Below are positions 20,627-31,510 of a stretch of DNA of 64,000 nt, one piece after another. The notes under the pieces are model-generated. The model worked only from the letters and a program-made list of their open reading frames with translations, ran no database searches and was not told the origin of the DNA. The translations under genes were made by a program, and so were the position numbers. Each line of letters begins with the position of its first letter. The stretch's first letter is position 1. The stretch lies in assembly GCA_047967505.1 (NCBI GenBank), contig CM106539.1; one strand, written 5' to 3'. The DNA is from Dipteris shenzhenensis (Eukaryota; Polypodiophyta; Polypodiopsida; Gleicheniales).

Positions 20627-20990
20627 CCTCGAATTGCCAGCTTCATAGCCACGACTTACTAAGGCAAGAACCTCTTCATGAGGCCAACCAAGAAGAAGGT
20701 CTCCCCAACAAACCCCCCCCAGGCCAAAATGAGGAGAGTTATGCTGCCAGTCTAACTACAAAAAACTCAAGCCAAAATGGCACACTACAAGGTGCTTACA
20801 CTTAAAGGAAAATGCCTACAAAAGGCCAATAGTGATGAACGTCTACAAAAGACCAACAGTAAAATCACAGGATGTGAGTTGAGGCGAAAATGCTACAACA
20901 AATGTCTAGTTTTTGCAACCAGAATGGTTAAGCCTTTGAAGGGGAACCCATATCGTGGAGACAAAAATTGTAAAGTTCAGTCTATTCCCT
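20627..20990. repeat. Second copy of the three-copy segment
   Basis: Matches 1803-2185 and 22160-22545. The first two are syntenic within the large duplication; the third lies beyond the foldback element and is more diverged. Confidence 0.8.
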
Positions 20991-21065
20991 CTCCTTATGC
21001 TAACATTTCACAGGCCGTGTGTTGTTAGCACTGCCTTCCAGGCAGCGCTATACTTACAGTTTTGT

Positions 21066-21293
21066 TAACAAGTAGTACAAGTACTTGTGAGCACTACCTT
21101 AGGTTCCGCCAAACACAAATGATTGTCAAGATGAATGGATGATTAATTTGCAACACTTGTGATGGAAGCCAACCATTAGAAAGTTGGAATGCTATAATGC
21201 AACCAGTTGCAAATGCAAAGAGATTTGCAAACTGTGTGTGCGTGCTTGCGTGTGTGTGTGTGAGTGCGCGCGCGCGTGTGTGTGTGAGTGAGT

Positions 21294-21326
<33 letters not shown>

Positions 21327-21561
21327 TTCTTTTTTAAAAAAGTGTGGGTGAGTAGAGAGAGATCTAACCAAAATAGAAGGGGGCCACTTGGCAAGAAATG
21401 GTGTGGGACACGTTTTTAACAAAGATGTTAGTATAGCACTGCTTGTGGAAGATAGTGCTAAAAAGTGTCCCACACACTTTGTTGCCAAGTGGCCCCCTTC
21501 TATTTTGGTTCTCTCTCCTACAAACACACACACTCAGTCACACACTTTCTTTTTTTAGGAA

Positions 21562-21601
<40 letters not shown>

Positions 21602-21852
21602 TGCACGCACACACACGCGCATGCATGCATGATGCACACACTTTGCAAATCTCTTTGCATTTGTTTTAAGAACTCTCTCTCTCTCTCCCTCTCTCTCGCT
21701 CTCTCTCTCTCTCTCTTCACACACTCACACACACACACAGTTTGCAAATCTCTTTGCATTTGCAAGCGATTGCATCATCCATTCATCTTGACAATCGTTT
21801 GCATCTCATAGAACTTAAGGTAGTGCTCACAAGTATTTGTACTCACTGGTTA
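21066..21852. mobile_element. Foldback element with microsatellite arms, copy B
   Basis: Same organisation as 2252-3142. Outer arms, TTTGCAAATCTC blocks and the inner AAAATAGAAGGGGGCCAC palindrome are all present, but the TG/GA and CT/CA tracts are much shorter, and the left tract has acquired a GCGCGCGC interruption near 21266. The sequence outside the microsatellites is nearly identical, showing that length variation is confined to the tracts. Confidence 0.7.
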
Positions 21853-22159
21853 GTTTTTAGGGTGGTTTCACACCAGGCAATGGCCAAGGATGACACTACT
21901 GCGTTGGATGAGTTGTCGCACTATAATTTGAGGGAGGGGACGTTCGACGATAGGAAGCTTTGTCCGGCACCATCCCCCCACCCAAGCATCACCCAAGCCC
22001 ACCTAGCTTGCCTTCCACAAATCACAACGTTTCGCAGGCGTGCAATCTTCCAATACCAATTTCTACAAACTCTATGGCATTTATGATAGCTTTGTGTCCA
22101 CTTTGGTGTGAACACTACGAGGCGGTGGCCAAGCCCCTACATTTCGTTTGGTCGTGCAT

Positions 22160-22545
22160 GGACCAATCATCCTCGAACTGCCAGCTTCATATGTCCCAAT
22201 GGATAGTTGCCACGACTTACTAAGGCAAGAACCTCTTCATGAGGCCAACCAAGAACAAGGTCTCCCCAACAAACCCCCCCTTTGCCAAAATGAGGAGAGT
22301 TATGCTGCTAGTCTATCTACAAAAGACTCAAGCTGAAATGGCACACTACAAAGTGCTTACACTCAAAGGAAAATGCCTACAAAAGGCCAACAGTGATGAA
22401 CGTCTACAAAAGACCAATAGTAAAATCACAGGATCCGAGTTGAGGCAAAAATGCTACAATAGATGTCCACCTTTTGCGACCAGAATGGTTAAGTCTTTGA
22501 AGGGGAACCCATATCTTGGAGAGAGAAATTATAAAGTTCAGTCTC
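22160..22545. repeat. Third copy of the three-copy segment
   Basis: Resembles 1803-2185 from GACCAATCATCCTCGAACTGCC onward, with a 12-bp insertion (GTCCCAATGGAT-like) near 22195. Its position on the far side of the foldback element makes it a candidate partner terminal repeat of the decayed gypsy element. Confidence 0.75.
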
Positions 22546-23789
22546 CATCAATAATGTCTCATCCAAGAGAGCATAGCACTATCAATGTATCAAATGCAAT
22601 GTGTCAAAGTTGTCCCTCAGCATAAAATAGCATCTATGTGCTAAACGTCCATCAATAAAGCATCCCATAAGGCAATTTGGGCCTATCAGCACATCCAACA
22701 AGGATCGAAGTGCATCCAAATGGCCTATAAGGCATCCACTGCAACCTAATGCAAACCACGAATGAGCACAGAATGGCTCAGACTGCAACCAGAGGTGATG
22801 AATTTGCATAAGGTATGTCCCAAAAATCACTGCCTCAAGGAATTGGCCAATACTACAATGCAAGTCTGAGGTGCCTCAGAAAACGAACGTCACTGCATAT
22901 CTAGACTCAGCAAGACAATCTGCAACTCTCTCTCTTATGCCCTTATCTACCACATGGCAATCAATGAGAAGGTCTTGGAAACTTTGAGAAATTTCTTGCA
23001 AAGAGACAACAAAAAAACACAGAGAATCACAATTTGCTCGATTCTTCACGAGGCAAGCAGCTTTGCAGACAGATGTTTCAGGCAGTCTCAGATCCAACGG
23101 GACAGATAGCTATACAGATGGAGGCCCCAAATGTTGTCATCCCACTCACATAAGAAATGACAAAATGAAGACGTCAGAGTAGACTGAGCTTCACCACACC
23201 GTCAATAAGTTCACGGAGTCAGAAGTAGCTTCACAGGTAGAAGTTTTGGACCGATCTAGATCCATCGGGAGTGTCAAAACTACAAATGGTGGCCTGGATA
23301 TGGAGATCCAACACATGAAATCCATGCAAGAACAAATTTTGTCACTTTTTCACTTAAAACTTGGATGACAGAGGGAAAAAAAAATGTACTCAAAGTATTC
23401 TACAACTTTTCTTTTGATCTCAGGTCGAGATTTAGCTTCTAGCAAAGGATATCTTTGTCACAAGACTCTGAGGTCTAAAATAGATTGTCTTTTGCAGCTT
23501 CCTCGTGAGTTGGTGATGGCCTTATCTTCAAGCTCTGATACTAGTTGAGAGATCTCAACAATGGAAGAGGAATGGAAAATGATGAGAAGAGGAGAGCACA
23601 CAACAGAGTTTATATGTTTGAGTATATGGACATGTGTATAACTGGGGTTATCTAGGCACATGGGACTTTAACCCCACAACCGCAGCCGTAAATGGAACCA
23701 ATGAAAGACATGCTAATTGTGGATATGGACATGAGGATGTTCTGGAGCAAGATTGGGAGCTTGAGGAGCACATGATGCACGTGACATGA
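22546..23789. other. Unassigned; contains a primer-binding-site-like motif on the minus strand
   Basis: No gene is readable. GCTCTGATACTA at 23532-23543 is one base away from the reverse complement of TGGTATCAGAGC, the primer-binding site used by other elements here. It suggests the LTR/internal boundary of a minus-strand LTR element running leftward from about 23549. Confidence 0.4.
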
Positions 23790-25241
23790 GTGCAGGAAGA
23801 AGATGCATTGAAGATGATGCTCTTAGGGGCAGATGGGAGTTCCAAGCCAGTTAAGATCAACACGCTCCAAGAGGAGGAATTCAAAACGGAGTTGGTGGCA
23901 TTGTTGACAAAGTTTGCGGATGTATTTGCTTGGGATTACTCTGATATGCGGGGGTTGGACCCAAGGTTCTACGAGCACCATGTGAATCTGAAGAAGGATG
24001 CCATGCCAACTAAAATGCACCGGTACCATATGAATCCGCATGTGGCAAAGCAGGTAAAGACCGAATTGGAGTGGCTCCTACAGGTAGGGTTCATTGCTCC
24101 CATTGAGAATCCAAAGTGTATTTCTCCAATCGTGATCATGCCGAAGAAGAACAAAAAGTAGTGGATCTGTGTCAACTACTGGAAACTCAATGGAGCTACT
24201 ATACCAGATCCATTTTCGCTCCCGTATATGGATTCAATGCTTGATGAGGTGGCGTAGCATGAAGTCTACTCCTTCCTTGATGGATACAGTGGTTACAACT
24301 AGATTCGGATGGCACCGGAAGATCATCCAAAGACTGTGTTCATTACTACATGGGTGGTGTATGTCTACACAGTAATTTGGTTTGGATTGCGGAACGTACC
24401 ATCCACCTTCCAGCATGCCATGCAAGAAATCTTCAGTGAGTACTTGAAGGACTTCATGTGAATCTTTTTAAATGATCTCAGTGTGTTCAGCACCAAGGAA
24501 AACCACTTGAAACACTTGTGGATCTATTTCCAATGCTACTGGGAGGTGTCATTTAGTCTCAATCCCATGAAGTGTGCATTCACGGTCTACAATGGCAGTT
24601 TGTTAGGGCATGTCATCAGTACCCAGGGCATTGCAATGGACCCTGACAAAGTGGCAGCCATCATGTAGGCGCCAGCACCAGCCAATCTGAAAGAATGCTT
24701 GCAATTTTTGGGCCAGATTAGATGGCATGGCAGACACCTGCGATTTTTGGCATGCATGGCAATACCGCTGAATGCACTGGCCCATGTGGAGCCCAGAGCT
24801 TTTGTATGGTCTGTAGAGTGTGAGAAAGCGTATCAGAAGCTTAAGTGCAACTTTCCCGGGCACCCATTTTGATCCCTCCGGATTGGAAAAATACATTTCA
24901 TGTGTTCATTGATGCCTTAGATCGTGTGGTAGGCAGTGTGCTGATGCAATAGGATGAGGTGAGCTAGTTCCGACTACTATACTATGCTAGTCCCAAAGTA
25001 TCTGCAGTAGCAGAGTATAACTACTTGGTGACGGAAAGAGAAGGCTTGGGTATGGTATTTTTCATAAAGAAGTTTCGACATTACCTTTTGGGACGTCGAT
25101 TTGTGCTCCATGTCGACCATTGTGCGCTGTTGTATTTGGTGAAGTAGCAGAACTTGATAGGTCGGCTGGCACAATGGATGCTACTCCTTCAAGAGTATGA
25201 TTTTGAGGTGGTTCATCGACTAGGCTCACAACATGTAGTGG
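23790..25241 (+). pseudogene. Decayed Ty3/gypsy reverse transcriptase and RNase H
   Basis: The most complete RT in the plus-strand gypsy remnants. The pre-RT part reads FADVFAWDYSDMRGLDP, then VGFIAPIENPKCISPIVIMPKKNKK (to 24161, then a stop). The RT core continues in other frames with SFLDGYSGYN at 24270-24300 and a catalytic segment FLNDLSVFS near 24465-24490, where the usual FLDD has Asn for the first Asp. The tail is SLNPMKCAFTVYNGSLLGHV and RNase H follows. Stops include 24159 and 24666. At 25241 the match to 3196-3888 ends abruptly at an inverted-repeat arm, so the integrase part is missing. Confidence 0.8.
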
Positions 25242-25482
25242 AAAAGGAAACCTTGAAACAGTGAAGTTGAACCCTTGTCCTCCCCTACCATTGCCTCTTC
25301 TACCCCTGCCTCTCCCTCCTGCGATCTCATTTCCCTGGTCAATCCTTCGTGAGCTTTGAGGGGTGGAGTTGAAGAGTGAAGTATTGCCCATGAAGCCCGA
25401 AGTCTTGCCCACCGTTCTACTGCCACCATGAACCCCATGCCAGCAATCTCCATCAGAATACCCAGAGAAGTGGTGTAAAGGG
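25241..25482 (-). repeat. Left arm of a ~242-bp inverted repeat
   Basis: The reverse complement matches 26070-26311 at roughly 95 percent by eye. The arm directly abuts the broken gypsy fragment, so its insertion or the inversion created the junction at 25241. Confidence 0.88.
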
Positions 25483-25543
25483 CATACTTAAGACTAATGA
25501 GGCGAGATCTCTAAATGGCCTGGCCGATGCTTGTCCTTCTTTT

Positions 25544-26545
25544 GTGTCTTATATCACCCTCACTAGCATCAAATGCAGAAGGTCGCAGGGAATAGAGCAG
25601 CAGGCACTGACACAGGAGGACTTTGCCACACAAGCGCTGACAGAGGGTACATTCGTTCTGTCCATGGAGGCCACCTTGCATGACAACAAAGCATCTTGTG
25701 TCTATCAACATCAATCGTCTTCACAAACACATGGAGGGCTAAAGGCTGCACTCTTCAGTATATTTCAACCAGTGTATGTACATGCTGCGTTTCATCTTCC
25801 CCTTGATTCCGTTTGTATTTGGGATGTTGTCAGAGAAGATATTACTAGAATGGGATCGGAGCCAGAAAGTTCTATCAAAGATTTGGAGCAAGGGATTAGC
25901 TTTCTCAGGAAATTCTTTTCAGAACTAGTGGTTACTCAGGTTAAACAAAACTGGCAGCTTCTCAAAGAATCTTTTCTAGGTATTCAATACTCATGGGCTG
26001 GAGGCAAAGTGGGAGTGGCTACAACCATATTGGAGGATCTTATGGAGCTTCACTTCTTTCAAGAAGGCCCTTTACACCACTTCTCTGGGTATTCTGATGG
26101 AGATTGCTGGCATAGGGTTCATGGTGGCAGTAGAATGGTGGGCAAGACTTCAGGCTTCATGGGCAATACTTCACGCTTCAACTCCACCCCTCAAAGCTCA
26201 CGAAGGATTGACCAGGGAAATGAGATCGCAGGAGGGAGAGGCAGGGGCAGAAGAGGCAATGGTAGGGGAGGACAAGGGTTCAACTTCACTATTTCAGGGT
26301 TTCCTTTTCAGATCATGCAGGTCATTGATGTTCACCTTCCTCCATTTCTCACGCCAGAGAGAGGACAAGGGTTCAACTTCACTATTTCAGGGTTTCCTTT
26401 TCAGATCATGCAGGTCATTGATGTTCACCTTCCTCCATTTCTCACGCCAGAGAAAGGTGCTCCTCGACGAGGTTACAGCATCAAAGCTAGGTCTCAGTTA
26501 TTTGCTGCTCACCCTTATGTTGTGAAACCTAGGATAGCCCAATGA
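25544..26545 (+). CDS. Unrecognised ORF, 333 codons, with Gly/Arg-rich and duplicated C-terminal parts
   Basis: The frame is open across the spacer between the inverted repeats and through the right arm. Residues 1-190 are non-repetitive (PESSIKDLEQGISFLRKFFSEL could be a helix). About residues 215-245 are Gly/Arg-rich (GGRGRGRRGNGRGG), as in nucleic-acid-binding or gag proteins. A 31-residue block (FNFTISGFPFQIMQVIDVHL) is then repeated because of a 93-bp in-frame duplication. No family was recognised. The left arm carries the antisense of the Gly/Arg-rich part, so the ORF may be fortuitous or the remains of a gag or captured host exon. Confidence 0.35.
   Translation: MSYITLTSIKCRRSQGIEQQALTQEDFATQALTEGTFVLSMEATLHDNKASCVYQHQSSSQTHGGLKAALFSIFQPVYVHAAFHLPLDSVCIWDVVREDITRMGSEPESSIKDLEQGISFLRKFFSELVVTQVKQNWQLLKESFLGIQYSWAGGKVGVATTILEDLMELHFFQEGPLHHFSGYSDGDCWHRVHGGSRMVGKTSGFMGNTSRFNSTPQSSRRIDQGNEIAGGRGRGRRGNGRGGQGFNFTISGFPFQIMQVIDVHLPPFLTPERGQGFNFTISGFPFQIMQVIDVHLPPFLTPEKGAPRRGYSIKARSQLFAAHPYVVKPRIAQ
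26070..26311 (+). repeat. Right arm of the ~242-bp inverted repeat
   Basis: Partner of 25241-25482. The spacer between the arms is 587 bp. Confidence 0.88.
26271..26456. repeat. 93-bp tandem duplication
   Basis: The segment starting GACAAGGGTTCAACTTCAC occurs at 26271 and 26364. It is in frame (31 codons) and nearly identical, so recent. Confidence 0.92.
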
Positions 26546-26570
26546 ATTCTATTCTAAGGCAGCTTTCTAT

Positions 26571-26897
26571 GTGACAAATTCCTTGAGGCAAGCCTTTGAA
26601 CACCCGCTTCACACACATCCAACACATCCGATTGTTGATCCAATTTTTGTCCTTGTGTTTGAAGTAGATGTACAAATTCTACATGGAGAGAAGCCTCCCT
26701 TTCATGGAGTAAAACCATTCACATGGAAATGGTTTGAAAGCCACGATCATGCTGCTTGGGTGGAGTTTTGTGCAAAAAACTTTTATAGGCCTGAGGATGT
26801 AGAAGAAGATGAAGAGTACAACATTGTAATTGGACCCATTTGTTTGACCAACAAACTGTATTCAGATCCAGCAAATTCCAAGCTGAATATTGTTTAA
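26571..26897 (+). CDS. Unrecognised ORF, 108 codons
   Basis: Follows the 333-codon ORF in the same orientation. It has a His/Pro-rich start (HPLHTHPTHPIVDP), then FTWKWFESHDHAAWVEFCAKNFYRPEDVEEDEEYN. The aromatic and acidic pattern looks protein-like but no family was recognised. It may be an extension of the same decayed gene. Confidence 0.3.
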   Translation: MTNSLRQAFEHPLHTHPTHPIVDPIFVLVFEVDVQILHGEKPPFHGVKPFTWKWFESHDHAAWVEFCAKNFYRPEDVEEDEEYNIVIGPICLTNKLYSDPANSKLNIV

Positions 26898-27960
26898 CAT
26901 GGAGGCGTGGAACTTGTACTTTAGATGTATTTCTGAAGTGGTGCTTCTGGGAAAACGAGCAGCCAGGGAAAATAGCACCAATTTTATAGGGTGCACGTTT
27001 TTTTGAACCACCCCTCTGATACAAACGTTTGCAAGAACATGCAAACGTTTGCTTGCAACCATGGTTTCTAGTGAGGCTAAAGAGTAGGAGCTCTTTGTAT
27101 ATGTCCTAGAACCAAGTGTCTAGCATGTTTTACTGTGTAACTAAGGAAGGGCATGCTTTTCATAGGATTAAAAGCATTCCTCCTCTCCCACTCATTGTGG
27201 TCCTGGTGCAGGACACCAATCATATAACCAAAGGCTCTAAGACTATGTAATCATCCCTTGAGGGGGATCAATATATAAGTGCTTTAGATGTACTTCCCTG
27301 CTTTGCCCACCACTATCACTAGCCAGACCATTGACCTCAATAATATCCCGTCTGAGGCTTCACTCCAAGGTCCATGTGCGCGTGAATCACAGGTTGGGCA
27401 TGTCAATGACATGGAAGAAGTTAGGCTAGAATAAGTTAAGGGCAAGTGGTCCTTATGATGCAAGCATTGGGAACAAGAGTAGCTAGCTACTAGGAGATGT
27501 GACTAAAGTGTCAAGTCAATTGTCCCCATGGTTTGGAAGGCTTAGGTCGCTGTGGACAAGATTTGACAGGTGGCACACAAGCGAAAACCAGATTTGTGAA
27601 TAGTTTCCTGAAGGTCAAGTTGCCATTTTTACCTGCTTCTCAAATCCAAACTATTACCAGGTCAAAACCCTAGGAAAAACTAAGATGTTTGGACCCGTCT
27701 ACAAGCCAAGTACAGGTGGTTGCAGAGGCCTGCAAGGTGCAGTTTACAGCAGCCCTGTTTTGAGTACAGGTGACCCATATTTGGGTTTTGATGTTGGGAC
27801 GAGTCATGAGTGTACCCAACAAATATACTAGTGAGACAAGAGGTGATGCTGGACATGTGGGCATATTCTCCATAGAAATTGGCAAACTATTAGACGGAAG
27901 GCCAGACTGCTACCCTCTACACAACCAATCCATCCACCCCAACCAAATGCAAAGGTTGAC
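26898..27960. other. No gene recognised
   Basis: Two copies of the palindrome CAAACGTTTG lie at about 27022 and 27042. Nothing else stands out; the short frames lack motifs. Confidence 0.4.
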
Positions 27961-27969
27961 ATAGAGTTT

Positions 27970-28170
27970 AGGAACACATGCCTAGCTTGGTCACGCTAGA
28001 GATGAAGACAATGTTGGACAAGGAACACATGCCTAGCTTGGTCATGGTAGAGATGGCGTCACTATTGGATGCCCCTTTTACGTTAGAGGAGCTCAAAATG
28101 GCAGTACTTGTGGGAAAAAATGTACAGTTTAAGGCAGTGGCCAATGTATGGGTTAATAATAAGGGTTAGA
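27970..28170 (+). pseudogene. Possible LINE pol fragment with 51-bp tandem duplication
   Basis: A unit starting AGGAACACATGCCTAGCTTGG is present at 27970 and 28021. The downstream reading MASLLDAPFTLEELKMAV resembles the conserved EPFTEEEVKKAV-type segment before the RT domain of plant LINEs. The fragment is too short for a firm call. Confidence 0.35.
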
Positions 28171-29133
28171 GGCACTTTTTGCCTGACGGTTTTTTCCCCC
28201 TAACCAATGTTGGGGTCTAAACCTAGTTGGGTTCCACACTGGGTTTTGTCACGTTGGACACCCCTTGTAATTTCATTCTTGCATTTTGCAATCTATCACT
28301 TGAGCTTGCTCTCTCCTTGATTTCGTCTCGAGAAAGTTGTTGTCCAAGCTCGTTTTTCACCCAGCAACCTGTATTTTTGGCACCAGGAGGTGCTCTACAG
28401 CTTGGCGACACTTCTGACAGCAAAATTGCCACTTCAGGAGCAGCTTTTGAGCATTTAAAAAGGCTGCTCGACCTCTTCTAGGACTGTTTTGAGGAGTGTG
28501 CTGCTGGTCGCCTCTTTCCAAGTGGTTTTGGAGCTGTTTCACAACTGGTTGATAAAGTTTTGGAGCATATTTTGCTGTCCCAGAGTTGATGCCCGTTGTT
28601 TTCCTCTGGTTGCCTCAGATTTAGAATTGGCAACCGAGTTTTAAGGTGTTTTCCTCTTATTTTTTGATAACACCTTGATTTGACCTCAGTTGAGGTGTTT
28701 CCTCAGTTACAATCAAGAATTCAGTTCGAAATCATCAAGTACAGTCCTGTCTTGTTCACTTCTTGCATTGAGACTAGTGCTGCCCAGAGATCACAGATTG
28801 TTTGCTTTGAGAATAGCAACATTTCAGTCACATTTTGAGGTGTTTTGCTGCTCTAAACTCAGAGTTTTATTCCTGGTAAGAAATCAACTATCCCCTTGCT
28901 CGCATCCGGAGTATTGTCTCTTTCTGCATTGCTTGCATTCTGAGTTTTGTCTCTTCCTCCATTGCTTGCATTGCTGGCCAACATGCCATGGGGAATCGTC
29001 TTTTCAGGTGCATTCAAAGATCAGTGGAGTTGTGCTTTGTTTGAGCCAAACACTAACCTTTTGGTTGTGCAATACAATTCCCAGCAAGGGAATTGTATTG
29101 GACATATTTGTGAATACTTCAGTGATGTTTCAT
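28171..29133. other. Leader region of a copia element (no gene)
   Basis: No convincing gene. The sequence precedes the gag start of the outer copia element and probably contains its decayed 5' LTR and leader. A perfect 13-bp hairpin lies at 29070-29100. Confidence 0.4.
29070..29100 (+). promoter_or_regulatory. Perfect 13-bp hairpin upstream of copia gag
   Basis: CAATACAATTCCC (29070-29082) pairs fully with GGGAATTGTATTG (29088-29100) across a 5-nt loop (AGCAA). It ends 33 bp before the gag ATG at 29134. Its place in the RNA leader would suit a packaging, dimerisation or translation-control structure; that role is inferred. Confidence 0.7.
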
Positions 29134-29593
29134 GATGACTCAAAATGCAAATGATGTATTTGGAGTCCTCTCAAAAGAGGATAAGTTGGATGGAACCAAC
29201 TACTCCCTGTGGAGTTTTACGATAAAAAATCTTTTGGTTGCCAAGATTCTGTGGGATTTACATGACTGGAGAAAAGGCTAGGCTTGGGGCCATTGCTCCA
29301 AATACTCCACCCCAGCAGGGTACAGGATGTGGTGGGTAGCAATCCCAACCAAAGGCACCAACTCAAGAGCAACAAAGGTGTGACTCAAGGGATACAAAGG
29401 CCTTGTCCTTGATTGCATTGTCGGTCAAGACGTCGATTATACCACACATACAATCATGCAAGACCTCCAAGGTTGCATGCGACACGTTGGAAGTTATGTT
29501 TCAAGCTTTGCAATGAGGCAAAATCTCATTACCGAAGAAGCGGGAGCTTGATAATGTGCTCATGGAGGAGGGCGACTCTGTGTCAGATCACCT
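29134..29593 (+). pseudogene. Ty1/copia gag, 5' part (outer element)
   Basis: From ATG 29134 the reading begins MTQNANDVFGVLSKEDKLDG, then TNYSLWSFTIKNLL, the N-terminal pattern of copia gag (DGTNY...W...). It continues with frame breaks to KKRELDNVLMEEGDSVSDHL. It is then cut by the LTR element inserted at 29594 and resumes at 31866. Confidence 0.72.
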
Positions 29594-29970
29594 TGTTGGG
29601 ATAAGTGTGATCGAGGGCTTGCTCTATGGTGCATGTGTGCATCTAGGGGAGTCACATGTGTGTTTGTGTGTGTTGTAAAGGCACATCAAGTGCTATGATG
29701 TGTCTAGTGTGTGACCTAAGTGATGATGTAAGCCAAAGGCCCCCACATGGGAGGTTCCTTTGATTTAGGCCAATCCCACTGATGTAGGGGCTGATTCCCA
29801 CTGATGTAGGGGCTGATTGCCACTTATGTAGGGAAGGTGCTACCTTCTCCCCTTTCTATAAGAGAGAGTCATCTCTCTCACAATTAATAATAGAGAACAA
29901 CATTTTGGTTTCATATTGTGCTCTCACTCCTCTTCCAAGATGCATCTATTCTATCCCACGGGATTCTACA
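29594..29970 (+). repeat. 5' LTR of the nested element
   Basis: 377 bp, TG...CA. It contains a 22-bp tandem duplication (CCACTGATGTAGGGGCTGATT) that the 3' LTR lacks, which accounts for the length difference. TTTCTATAAGAGAGAG near 29855 is a plausible TATA region. Confidence 0.92.
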
Positions 29971-29972
29971 CT

Positions 29973-29984
29973 TGGTATCAGAGC
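29973..29984 (+). promoter_or_regulatory. Primer-binding site (initiator tRNA-Met)
   Basis: TGGTATCAGAGC two bases after the 5' LTR, complementary to the 3' end of plant initiator tRNA-Met; the usual copia arrangement. Confidence 0.92.
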
Positions 29985-30724
29985 TTTAGGTTCTAGATCT
30001 AGCCTAGCCTAGCATTAGATGCTCTCTCTAGCATGAACTACTAGTTTTTCAAAGCTTCCTCATCATCTCCATTTTTCTCTTTCTTCCCCAAATCTGTGAG
30101 AGCTCAGTTCTCCCATTATATGCGACCATTGTTCAAATCCTCTGGCTGTAGACTCCCCTTGTATGGGCGACCCTCCAGCTGCAAGCAACAGAGATGTCCT
30201 GTACGCGCAATGCCGACACAAACTTCACTCGTCGATGTATCGCGTAATGCCACCTCTGTGGTTACCCATTTGCAAATTCCTCTGAGCTTGAGTTGGGCGA
30301 CACTACAGGCAAGCTGTTGATGAAGTCTGAGCCTGTTTGGTCAAGTTTTGGAGGCGCAACAGACAAAAGACCAGTCGACTTTACCAAGCTCGGCTATGGC
30401 GACTTGGCGCAACATTGCACGCTTCCTTGGTGGAGGACCTTCTCTGGTATAAGGCCTTTCTTCCTGCATAAAAATCCCCTTGAATAGAGCTATGAGCTAT
30501 GCAAATTGCACCCTCCAATCTACCCTGGACTCTGTGGACAGAATTCTGCATATTTTGGTCAAAGGGTGTTGAGCAATCACCATAAGTTTGGGGCTTCCAT
30601 TATTTACTGCAAACTTTCATTGCTTTGATTGAACTTGAGTAGTAGAACTCAGTCATGGAGCTCATAAGTATCCTTATACTTTGCATTTAGAATGATGACT
30701 ATGTGATTCTCTTTTGATGAGTAC

Positions 30725-31201
30725 TTGAACTATAAACATGACCAAGCTCAAGCAGTAGAGAAGTTTGATGGAACTAGTTTCCATACTCGACAAACAAAAG
30801 CTAAGTTTATGCTTATGAAAAAGGAGATATGGAATGTTGTGAATGGAAAGGAAAAGAAGTCTACAAAAGAAGAAGCTAATTGGTTGATCAAAGACAAGAA
30901 GGCTCTTGCTATCATTGCTTTGGGATTAAGTGACTCATACATTCATGGCTTTGAAACTTTACATGAAGCTTGGGATCATCTTCCCATAGTATTTGGTGCA
31001 CAAGGGAAATGCTTCAAATATATCTTGCTCCTTTGCCTACAATTGGAAAAGGGAATGTGTTATTCCATGAAGAACAACAAAGAGAATCAAGCATTTCTTG
31101 TGAAGAAGGGTTACTTCAACAACAAAGCAAATCTGGGTGAAGGAAGAACTCCATCAGCGAATGAAGAATCAAACTTTGAAGATAAAGACTATGCTTTTTG
31201 A
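30725..31201 (+). CDS. Copia-type gag protein, 158 residues, of the nested element
   Basis: KFDGTSFHTRQTKAKFMLMKKEIWNVV matches the start of copia gag (F-DG-x-F-x-W-x-K-L...LW). KALAIIALGLSDSYIHGFETLHEAWDHL matches the following region. The protein then shortens to a charged tail (NEESNFEDKDYAF), with no zinc knuckle, protease or polymerase, so it is internally deleted. The gag at 62168-63083 is a longer relative: both share the LALGDDYIH/LGLSDSYIH segment and the AFxx end of the interior. Confidence 0.7.
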   Translation: MNYKHDQAQAVEKFDGTSFHTRQTKAKFMLMKKEIWNVVNGKEKKSTKEEANWLIKDKKALAIIALGLSDSYIHGFETLHEAWDHLPIVFGAQGKCFKYILLLCLQLEKGMCYSMKNNKENQAFLVKKGYFNNKANLGEGRTPSANEESNFEDKDYAF

Positions 31202-31510
31202 GCACTTTGTCTTTTGAATTTTTGTTTATCATCACTTGGTCAAATTTTGAGGTTCTCTGCCTGGAGTTGTACTCCAAAAAGAATATCATATGTTTTGTCT
31301 TTTGTAAATCACCTCTGGTCACCATATGATGTAGGCCATGTGATATGTGTTTTGTCTATCCCATTTTTGTGAACCTCACACCCTTGGGAACCCTTGCTAG
31401 CATGAGATCCTAGCCATAGATTTATCCTTGACCACCATGAGATGGCATGAGAAACTATGAGACTAGATGTATCCTTGACACTGCAAGAGGCAAACCCTTG
31501 AGGGAGGGTA

